A stretch of 6,334 nt of DNA from Deltaproteobacteria bacterium (GTDB taxonomy: Bacteria > Desulfobacterota_C > Deferrisomatia > Deferrisomatales > JACRMM01): NCBI GenBank assembly GCA_016218905.1, contig JACRCS010000512.1, positions 1-6,334 of the forward strand, written 5' to 3'. Of this stretch, positions 1 to 5,811 are shown one piece after another; the first letter of the stretch is position 1, and the number at the start of each line of letters is the position of its first letter. Position numbers and translations under genes: made by a program. The notes below the pieces were generated by a model. That model searched no databases. It was given only the letters and a program-made list of their open reading frames with translations, and had not been told where the DNA came from.

Positions 1-1
1 C

Positions 2-650
2 CTGGGCGCACTCTTCGGGTTGTCCGGGCAGGAAAGGCCCCCGCACGAAACCTCCCGACCCTTCGACGCCGAGAGAGACGGGATGGTCCTCGGCGAAGGC
101 GGGGGCATGATCGTCATCGAGCGGGAAAGCGTGGCCCGCGCTCGAGGAGCGCTCGTCCACGCCGTCATCACCGGCATGGGAGCGAGCAACAACCACCTGG
201 GCATGGTGGAGTCCTCCAGCGTCACGCAAGAGATGGCGATCCGCGCCTCGTTTCGAGAGACACCCTATGGGGCCGACGCCGTGGATCTGGTGGAGTGCCA
301 TGCCACGAGCACCCGACAAGGGGACGTGGAGGAGGTCCGTGCCCTCAAGACCCTCTTCCCTTCCACCAAGCGCACGGTACTTACGTCCTTCAAGTCCCAG
401 ATCGGACACACCCTGGGCGCCTCGGGCCTCAACAACCTCATTCGAGGCGTCATGGCCATGAAGGCGGGGGTCTTCCCTCCCACCCTCAATTGCAGCCATC
501 CAGACCCGGCCTTCGACCTGGAGGGATCGGGGCTCCTCGTCGCCCCGGAGCCGCTCGATTGGAGGGGCAGGGACAGCCAGCCGAGAAGGCTTCAGGTCAA
601 CGCCTTCGGATTTGGAGGTTCCAACTACGTGGTGCAGGTCGAGCAGGCCA
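2..650 (+). other. Ketosynthase (KS) domain, C-terminal part
   Basis: This is the condensing domain, which joins a malonyl unit to the growing acyl chain. The nucleophilic Cys is not in the window; from usual KS spacing it should lie roughly 100 bases upstream of the left edge. Both catalytic histidines are visible: His100 in VECHATST (codon 299-301) and His136 in KSQIGHTLGAS (codon 407-409), the latter with Lys131. The RPFDAERDGMVLGEGGG segment and the closing NAFGFGGSN (residues 200-208) are standard KS features. HATST replaces the usual HGTGT, which is closer to the HATGT style I associate with secondary-lipid synthases than to modular PKSs. Confidence 0.93.
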
Positions 651-3600
651 TGGATGAAGCAGGTACGATCCTGGTCTCCCCCGGCGGCAGGCCCCGTCTC
701 GCGGGAGAATTTGATCGGAACACTCCCGCGCTCCCGGGCGTGTCCTTCTTCCGGACCGAACTGGACGGCCGCAGCTGCCGGATGGCCGTTGTGTCACCCT
801 CCGAACAGGAGGCGCTCCCCGTCATCGAGAGGGCAGCCTCTCTTGCCGACGCCAGCCTCGTTTCACCGAAGGCGTTGCGGTCCCTCGCGCAGCAGGGGGT
901 CTACGTCGGCCGCGAGGATGTGCCCGCCTCGCCGCTCGCCTTGGTATTTCCCGGACAGGGCTCACAGTACGCAGGAATGGGTCGGGAGCTCTACGAGTCC
1001 TTTCCCGTCATCAAGGAGTGGATGGATCGCGCGGCTGCTGCCGCGGACTTCGACCTCCTTCACCTGTTGTTTCATGATCGAGAGGAGAATCTGCAGAAGA
1101 CCCGGTGGCAGCAACCTGCCCTGTTCACCATGGAACACGCCATGGGTCGATACCTCCTCACCCTTGGCATTCGTCCTGTGGCCATGGCCGGCCACAGTCT
1201 GGGCGAGCTGACGGCCTTGTGCCTGGCCGGCGTCTATTCCCTGGAGGACGGGTTTCGAATTGTGAACAAGCGGGCTCTCTGCATGGACAACGCCGCTGCC
1301 CTGCACGGGGACCCGGGCATCATGGCGGCCACCGACGCCCCCCTGGAACTGCTGAAAGAGATGATCCAGGGACGGGAAGATGTCCACATCGGCAACATCA
1401 ATTCTCCGAAGCAGGTCGTCCTGAGTGGTACCACCGACGCGATGAAGACGCTGGGTGACCGGCTGAAAGAGAGGGGATACCGGTCCACCCTCTTGAGGGT
1501 CAGCATGGCCTTCCACTCCCCGATCATGAGGGTCATCCACGATGAGCTCGAGGCGTACGTTGCCTCGATCCCCTTTCATTCCCCTCAGATCCCGGTCCTC
1601 TCCAACACGACCATGGCGCCCTATCCATCGGATCCCAGTACGATCAGGCGCATTCTGATGGCCCACCTGGAGTCTACGGTCCACTGGATGAGCAACATCC
1701 AGGCCCTTTGGAGTGACTTCGGAGTCCGGCTCTTCGTGGAGGTGGGCCCCGGCGATACCTTGAGCGATCTCATCACGGACACGCTTCCCGAACCGGCAGC
1801 CCTCCAGACATGCCTTCCCTCTGCTGAGGTCCTGACCTACAGGACCGCCCTGGCTCGGCTCTTCGCTCAAGGGCATCTGAAGGTTGAAGGAGAACCGAGG
1901 TTCATTTCCGTCCCTGCTTTCCGAAAGGCCCCCGAATCTCGCACCGTCGCCCAGGCACCCGCGTCACCACCGGCGAAATCTGGGCTTATGGGCTCCCCTT
2001 CGGTGGAAAGGATCATTCAAAGGGAAATCACCCGATTCGTGATGGAGACGTTCGGCCACTTCGTGATGCCCAACATCCTGGACGCCGTCCGCAGTGAGCT
2101 CGATCCTGAAGTCCGGGAAGGTGATCTGGCATCCGTCATCCAATCCACGCTCGCAGGTTCTGGTCCCCCCGAACGCCAGGCGACGCCCGCTCCCGGAAGG
2201 CTGGCATCGCCGCCTCCCGATCCCACCCCGGCGATTCGGGAACAGGCCGAACCTCCCCTCGGCGAGGTGTCCGAGCACCAAGAGCATATGGAGAGGCTGA
2301 TTCGAATCATCATGGAGGCTACCGGATACAATCGGGACGAGATCAAGCCCGATATGGATCTCAGGAGGGACCTCTCCATCCGCTCCAGCCGTCTGCCCAT
2401 CATCATGGATGCGGCGGAACGCCAATTCGGGATCACGATCGAATTGGAGGATTTCATCGAGGTCCGTACGGTACGAGACATTGCCGAGAGGATCTCCGAG
2501 ATCGTCGGCCGGCAGGAAGGCCCCGGCGAGGGGCCCGCCGCCAGGGCGGCCGAGCCCGGTGCGGCTCCGGCCGAGGTCGCTGAGCCCTCAGCGGAGGAGG
2601 CGCCTCTGAGGCGACTCGTCTTCACCCTCGCCCCGGCGGAACCGGGCGCCTCGGCGCCCTTGGAGTTAAGCCCCGGCGAGACAGTCCTCCTCCTCTCGCC
2701 GGACCAGGACGACGCGCTGGCCAGGAGCGCGGGAGACCTGCTCCGCCAAGGGCACGGCGTCGACACGGTTCCCATTCCCTACCTGTCGGAGCACGCGGGG
2801 CCCGGCGAAGAGGGCCGCGACCTCTGGACCGCCGCGGGAGTCGCCAGGCTCTCCGAGAAGATCTCGGGCCTCGCCCCCCGCGCGGGACTCGTCATCACCT
2901 TGCCCCGAGGTGGGTCGCAACGGTTGGCCGGCATGGCCGATGTTTCGCGGCTGCTCACGGGGCTCTTTCAACTCCTGAAGGCCTTTCTCCCATCGCCACG
3001 CGTGAAGTTCGTCGTCCTGCTTCATTCCTGTGAAGAGCCCGACTCTCCGGGCCGGCTGCTGGCAGAAGGCCTGCTCGGGCTCTTTCTGAGCGCCGCCCAG
3101 GAACAGCCCTCGATCCAGTTTCGCACGCTGGAAATCGACCGGGGCACCGATCTGTCCCTGGCACTGCGCGCCGCTCTGGACAGGGGCTGCGCCGCGGTGG
3201 AGCTCGTTTATCGCGACGGCAAGGCCTTTACCTCGCGGGCGCACCTGGCCCCCGCGGTCTTCGGCAATCCACCCAGTCTGGAATTGAACCCCGGAGACGT
3301 GGTCGTCCTGTCCGGAGGCGCCACGGGGATCGGCGCTCACCTGGCACGCGGTTTGTTGCCCTTCGGGCCCCGTCTGGTCTTTCTTGGCAGGACGCCGCTC
3401 GATCCATGCGCCGAGCCCCAGAAGCGGCACCCCGGGCCTTCGTCTTCTGCACCTGCGCCTGACCCTTCTCGAGCCCGGGAGATCGCCCAGACCCTGGCGG
3501 ATCTGCGGGCCTCAGGAATCGAGGCCACCTACCTGCCCTGCGACGTAACCGATCCCGAGGCGGTTCGTGGTGCCTTGGGCGAGGTGGCCCGACGCTTTGG

Positions 3601-5062
3601 CCGGATCGACGGCATCGTGCACGGGGCCGGCGTCCTTCGTGACGGTCTTCTCGACGGCATGACTCCGGAGGATTTCTCCCTCGTCGCAGACGCCAAGCTC
3701 CTGGGCGCCTGGAATCTGTTCTCGGCGGCCGAGGGGGCGGGCTTGCGTTTCTTCGTGGGCCTTTCCTCCGTGGTGGCCGTCCAGGGAAACCCTGGCCAGA
3801 CCAACTACGCTGCCGGCAACCGCATGATGTCGGCGCTTCTTCGACACCTACGCGGCAAGAACGACGCCATCCACTTCAAGACATTGATGCTGCCCCCGGT
3901 CGAGGGCGCGGGCATGGCCGAGGACCCGGAGGTTCGGGCCGTGCTCCGGCGCCGAGGCGTGGGCTACATCCACGTCCAAGAGCTTGCCGGCCTGTTCTGC
4001 CGAGAGCTCTTCGTCGCCCCGGCCGACGACAACTGGGTCCTGTTCCTCAGAACCCTGCCCGACCTGAAGGCGGCACCGCTCGGCGATTTCGGCCGACCTG
4101 CGCCCCGCGGACACCTCGACGGCGGCCCGGTGGCCTTCAGCGCCCGGGACTTCCCCATGATCGACGGCGTCTCTTGCCTGGACCTCCGCCGAGAGCACGT
4201 GGAGGCCTCCAGAACCTTTTCCGGGCAGGACGACCTCTGGCTCGCGGATCACCGGCCCCTCACGTCTCTCGCCCATCCCCTGGTCTCCGCCGCCATGATG
4301 CTCGAGACCTTCCTGGAAGCCGCTCGCATTCTCTACCCCCACCTCCAGATCTGGGGCGTGCGCCAGGTGCGATTCCTGGACAGGATCTCCTGTGCCCCCG
4401 AGGTTCCGCGGTCTTCTAGAATCTCCTGCCGCCGAGTCGGCGCCGACCCTCGGGAGGTCGTGTGCGAGGCCTCCCTATCCGTACAAGAGTTCTCGCCCAC
4501 CGGGCGGCTGGCCGACCGCTTCCTCCTGCACTGCACGGCGCGGGTGCTCCTCGGTGGCGGGCGTGCAGAGCTCGCCGAGGGGTTCCGGGATTTCCCCGTC
4601 CGTCCGGACGAACTGCAGACTCCGCCCGTGAGTCACGAAAGAGTGCTCCAGTGGTACGAAGACCGCTCCGGCCTCGACGGCAGATATCGCGTGCTGGACG
4701 TCCTGGACGGTGCCGGTCCGGGGGTGATGCGGGGCCAAACCATCTACCGGGAGACCCATGACTTCGCGCACCTGCGCGACGCCCGCTACCAATACTCTCC
4801 CTACCTGTTCGAGGCCCTGCTGCAGCTCGCCGGCTTCCACGGCCTGGCCGTGGACCCGCAGGACCGCCGTTCGATGCTGCCCGCAGAGATCGGTGAGATG
4901 CGGTTTCTTCGCCTATGCCGGCCGGGCGAACCGATCACCCTGGAGGCACGCCTGCGGGCAGAGGACACGGACTCTCTCACCTGGGACGCTCGGGGAGTCG
5001 ACGACCGTGGTCACACGATCATGCAGGTTCGTGCGATGCGCCTGCAGTGGGTTTCGCCGTGA
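2..5062 (+). CDS. Iterative type I polyketide/secondary-lipid synthase (KS-AT-ACP-KR-DH), 5' end missing
   Basis: This is a multidomain synthase that builds an acyl or polyketide chain on a carrier domain in the cytoplasm. The frame is open to the left edge, and the first codons already lie inside a ketosynthase, so the true start is upstream. The TTG at 20 is not a start. The visible part is 1686 residues (residue 1 = codon at 2) ending at TGA 5060-5062. Domains in order: ketosynthase C-terminal part (about 1-216), acyltransferase (about 312-600), Pro-rich linker and helical segment (about 630-720), acyl carrier (about 763-836), Ala/Pro-rich linker, ketoreductase with its structural half (about 860-1360), double-hotdog dehydratase (about 1380-1686). 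No enoylreductase, thioesterase or methyltransferase is seen. The order matches PfaA/HglE-type and enediyne iterative synthases. The family is certain but the product is unknown. A phosphopantetheinyl transferase gene follows with a 4-bp overlap, fitting carrier activation within the same transcript. Confidence 0.93.
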   Translation: MGALFGLSGQERPPHETSRPFDAERDGMVLGEGGGMIVIERESVARARGALVHAVITGMGASNNHLGMVESSSVTQEMAIRASFRETPYGADAVDLVECHATSTRQGDVEEVRALKTLFPSTKRTVLTSFKSQIGHTLGASGLNNLIRGVMAMKAGVFPPTLNCSHPDPAFDLEGSGLLVAPEPLDWRGRDSQPRRLQVNAFGFGGSNYVVQVEQAMDEAGTILVSPGGRPRLAGEFDRNTPALPGVSFFRTELDGRSCRMAVVSPSEQEALPVIERAASLADASLVSPKALRSLAQQGVYVGREDVPASPLALVFPGQGSQYAGMGRELYESFPVIKEWMDRAAAAADFDLLHLLFHDREENLQKTRWQQPALFTMEHAMGRYLLTLGIRPVAMAGHSLGELTALCLAGVYSLEDGFRIVNKRALCMDNAAALHGDPGIMAATDAPLELLKEMIQGREDVHIGNINSPKQVVLSGTTDAMKTLGDRLKERGYRSTLLRVSMAFHSPIMRVIHDELEAYVASIPFHSPQIPVLSNTTMAPYPSDPSTIRRILMAHLESTVHWMSNIQALWSDFGVRLFVEVGPGDTLSDLITDTLPEPAALQTCLPSAEVLTYRTALARLFAQGHLKVEGEPRFISVPAFRKAPESRTVAQAPASPPAKSGLMGSPSVERIIQREITRFVMETFGHFVMPNILDAVRSELDPEVREGDLASVIQSTLAGSGPPERQATPAPGRLASPPPDPTPAIREQAEPPLGEVSEHQEHMERLIRIIMEATGYNRDEIKPDMDLRRDLSIRSSRLPIIMDAAERQFGITIELEDFIEVRTVRDIAERISEIVGRQEGPGEGPAARAAEPGAAPAEVAEPSAEEAPLRRLVFTLAPAEPGASAPLELSPGETVLLLSPDQDDALARSAGDLLRQGHGVDTVPIPYLSEHAGPGEEGRDLWTAAGVARLSEKISGLAPRAGLVITLPRGGSQRLAGMADVSRLLTGLFQLLKAFLPSPRVKFVVLLHSCEEPDSPGRLLAEGLLGLFLSAAQEQPSIQFRTLEIDRGTDLSLALRAALDRGCAAVELVYRDGKAFTSRAHLAPAVFGNPPSLELNPGDVVVLSGGATGIGAHLARGLLPFGPRLVFLGRTPLDPCAEPQKRHPGPSSSAPAPDPSRAREIAQTLADLRASGIEATYLPCDVTDPEAVRGALGEVARRFGRIDGIVHGAGVLRDGLLDGMTPEDFSLVADAKLLGAWNLFSAAEGAGLRFFVGLSSVVAVQGNPGQTNYAAGNRMMSALLRHLRGKNDAIHFKTLMLPPVEGAGMAEDPEVRAVLRRRGVGYIHVQELAGLFCRELFVAPADDNWVLFLRTLPDLKAAPLGDFGRPAPRGHLDGGPVAFSARDFPMIDGVSCLDLRREHVEASRTFSGQDDLWLADHRPLTSLAHPLVSAAMMLETFLEAARILYPHLQIWGVRQVRFLDRISCAPEVPRSSRISCRRVGADPREVVCEASLSVQEFSPTGRLADRFLLHCTARVLLGGGRAELAEGFRDFPVRPDELQTPPVSHERVLQWYEDRSGLDGRYRVLDVLDGAGPGVMRGQTIYRETHDFAHLRDARYQYSPYLFEALLQLAGFHGLAVDPQDRRSMLPAEIGEMRFLRLCRPGEPITLEARLRAEDTDSLTWDARGVDDRGHTIMQVRAMRLQWVSP
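935..1790 (+). other. Acyltransferase (AT) domain, probably malonyl-specific
   Basis: This domain loads the extender unit from acyl-CoA onto the carrier domain. It starts at LALVFPGQGSQ (codon for the first Leu about 938). The nucleophile Ser399 sits in GHSLGE (codon 1196-1198), the partner His505 is in SMAFHSP (codon 1514-1516), and the domain closes with VEVGPGD near 1736-1756. AFH at the specificity position is the malonyl-type signature; methylmalonyl ATs usually carry YASH. Assignment to malonyl-CoA is therefore inference from motif. The domain looks complete, with no missing catalytic residue. Confidence 0.92.
1930..2275 (+). other. AT-ACP linker with embedded helical segment
   Basis: A Pro/Ala-rich stretch (about 1945-1995) leads into a roughly 50-residue segment (codons about 2000-2158, beginning SVERIIQREITRF). 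This has heptad-like hydrophobic spacing (Ile, Phe, Val, Met, Leu) and alternating charges, so it is predicted to be helical. A second Pro-rich linker follows up to the carrier domain. I recognise no catalytic motif in the helical part and no carrier-type serine signature. It could be a dimerisation or docking helix, or the remnant of a duplicated carrier domain. This is inference from residue pattern only. Confidence 0.5.
2288..2509 (+). other. Acyl carrier protein (ACP) domain with unusual serine motif
   Basis: This roughly 74-residue four-helix carrier domain holds the growing chain on a phosphopantetheine arm. It runs from MERLIRIIMEATGY to ISEIVG. The pattern of a first helix, an acidic loop (DEIKPDMDLRRDL), a serine, a second helix (RLPIIMDAAERQFG) and the closing I-LEDFIEVRTVRDIAERI is typical of ACPs. 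The expected LGxDS is LSIRSS here: Ser795 (codon 2384-2386) aligns with the modified serine, with Arg in place of the preceding Asp. Only one recognisable carrier domain is present, whereas PfaA proteins usually carry several in tandem. Confidence 0.85.
2600..4060 (+). other. Ketoreductase (KR) domain, structural plus catalytic halves
   Basis: This domain reduces the beta-keto group with NADPH. The N-terminal half (about 2605-3290) is a degenerate Rossmann-like structural subdomain. The catalytic half starts with the cofactor loop GGATGIG (residues 1105-1111, codons from 3314). The short-chain dehydrogenase residues are all visible: Lys1232 (codon 3695), Ser1256 in GLSSVVA (codon 3767), Tyr1269 in TNYAAGN (codon 3806) and Asn1273. 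A Pro/Ser-rich insertion (about 3410-3470) follows the second strand. VLRDG stands where B-type KRs have LDD and keeps the last Asp, which hints at B-type stereochemistry, but weakly. The domain should be active. Confidence 0.93.
4130..5059 (+). other. Double-hotdog dehydratase (DH) domain with atypical catalytic motifs
   Basis: This is a PKS dehydratase-like region that would remove water from the beta-hydroxy intermediate. The first hotdog carries His1417 in LADHRPLTSLAHP (codon 4250-4252). The canonical HxxxGxxxxP reads HxxxTxxxxP, and it is followed by a helix beginning LVSAAMMLETFLEAA. The second hotdog has PYLFEALLQLAGFHG (codons 4799-4843), where the usual catalytic Asp of the LxDAxxQ motif is Glu1604, with Gln1608 kept. 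The domain forms the C-terminus of the protein. The two-hotdog fold is well supported; full dehydratase activity is not certain. Confidence 0.78.
5059..5062 (+). promoter_or_regulatory. GTGA stop/start overlap, PKS to phosphopantetheinyl transferase
   Basis: The TGA stop of the synthase (5060-5062) overlaps the GTG start of the next gene (5059-5061). No Shine-Dalgarno-like purine run stands 5-10 bases upstream (the sequence there is TGGGTTTCGCC), so initiation probably depends on ribosomes finishing the synthase. This fixes the preferred start of the transferase. Confidence 0.7.
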
Positions 5063-5811
5063 CACAACTCGAACCGATGGCTTCGGCCTCAGAACAGGAT
5101 CCTCAGGAAGTCGTCGTTCGAACCGCGCGCCTCGTTCCCTGGGGGGGCGCCGTCCTCTTTGCTTCCATGCCAGGAATCTCCCCAGGCTCGAACGGACGCG
5201 GGCCCAGCCGGACGGAAAGCCAGCGTCGGCTCGTCACCCTCCTCTGGGACCACTTGCGGGCAAACGACGCTCTTCCTGGGGAATGCCCCCGTTTCTCCAA
5301 CAGCGCCGCACTCCCGCTTCAGATCGTCCGCGATGCGCTGGGGCAGCCCCATCTCCGGTGCGGTGAATACCGGGGTCCGACCATCTCCTTCAGCGAGGGC
5401 GGAGGAAACCTCTGGGCCGCTCTCTGCGGAGCCGAGTCTGAGGTCGGCATCGACGTTGCGGGAAGCGATGAATTTCCTGGGACCTACCCGTTTCACCGGG
5501 TCTTCCATGGAGAAGAGCTTGCGCATGCCTTGAGCGCGGCGGGTGGAGACCTGGGAAGCGCCGCAGCGCTCCTCTGGTCGATCAAGGAAGCGGTCGTGAA
5601 GGCCTTGGGATGCGCATTTCATTTCGTGGATCCGCGGCACATCACCGTCGATCCCGGTGTGAGGGACGACGACGGTCTTGCGTTCCCGGTAAGCCTTTCG
5701 GGAAAGGCTCTCCGTCAACTTTCGCGAGACGCCGACCAGGCGTCGTGGGTACGAGCGTTTCCGCAAGAGAAGAGGTGGCTTTCCATCGCCCGCTTGAGTC
5801 GGCACGTGTGA
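5059..5811 (+). CDS. Sfp-type 4'-phosphopantetheinyl transferase
   Basis: This enzyme moves the phosphopantetheine arm from coenzyme A onto the carrier serine, most likely on the synthase encoded just upstream. From GTG 5059 it is 250 residues, near the 220-250 usual for the Sfp group. Visible motifs: SFSEGG (residues 110-115) at the place of the family's SxSH, GIDV (130-133) with Mg-binding Asp132, FHGEEL with Glu152/Glu153, and WSIKEAVVKALG with Lys176/Glu177. The GTG overlaps the PKS stop as GTGA and has no convincing ribosome binding site, so translational coupling is likely. ATG 5077 is an alternative start. The frame is open further upstream to ATG 4915, but that extension would overlap the conserved DH end and is not used. 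Oddity: Glu113 replaces the His that contacts CoA in Sfp. Enediyne PKSs carry this function fused at the C-terminus. Confidence 0.9.
   Translation: MTQLEPMASASEQDPQEVVVRTARLVPWGGAVLFASMPGISPGSNGRGPSRTESQRRLVTLLWDHLRANDALPGECPRFSNSAALPLQIVRDALGQPHLRCGEYRGPTISFSEGGGNLWAALCGAESEVGIDVAGSDEFPGTYPFHRVFHGEELAHALSAAGGDLGSAAALLWSIKEAVVKALGCAFHFVDPRHITVDPGVRDDDGLAFPVSLSGKALRQLSRDADQASWVRAFPQEKRWLSIARLSRHV
5808..5811 (+). promoter_or_regulatory. GTGA stop/start overlap, phosphopantetheinyl transferase to third gene
   Basis: The TGA stop of the transferase (5809-5811) overlaps a GTG (5808-5810) that opens the third frame, repeating the arrangement at the previous junction. No good ribosome binding site precedes it, so coupling is the likely mode of initiation. 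An earlier in-frame GTG at 5775 with a purine-rich leader remains possible. Confidence 0.55.

Noticed and set aside
20..22. TTG as start codon of the synthase
   Set aside because: The frame is open upstream and reads LGALFG before it, in keeping with the KS core. The catalytic Cys must lie further upstream, so this is an internal Leu codon.
962..1876. 304-codon open frame on the - strand
   Set aside because: It lies antisense to the intact AT domain, has no recognisable motif, and is a typical shadow in GC-rich coding DNA.
2017..2775. 252-codon open frame on the - strand
   Set aside because: It lies antisense to the linker and ACP. Its composition is Ser/Arg/Gly-rich as expected of a shadow frame, and no family features are seen.
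2666..3430. 254-codon open frame on the - strand
   Set aside because: It lies antisense to the KR structural half, is low in complexity, and shows no motif.
4915..5058. N-terminal extension of the phosphopantetheinyl transferase from ATG 4915
   Set aside because: It would overlap 48 codons of the conserved DH end, and the residues are Gly/Arg/His-rich shadow sequence. GTG 5059 gives the usual family length.
5045..5062. Programmed frameshift fusing the synthase to the transferase
   Set aside because: TGG GTT TCG CCG TGA does not form a slippery X XXY YYZ heptamer in frame, and no downstream structure is evident. Stop/start coupling explains the junction more simply.
5089..5805. 238-codon open frame on the - strand
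   Set aside because: It is the mirror of the phosphopantetheinyl transferase, whose catalytic motifs are all on the + strand.
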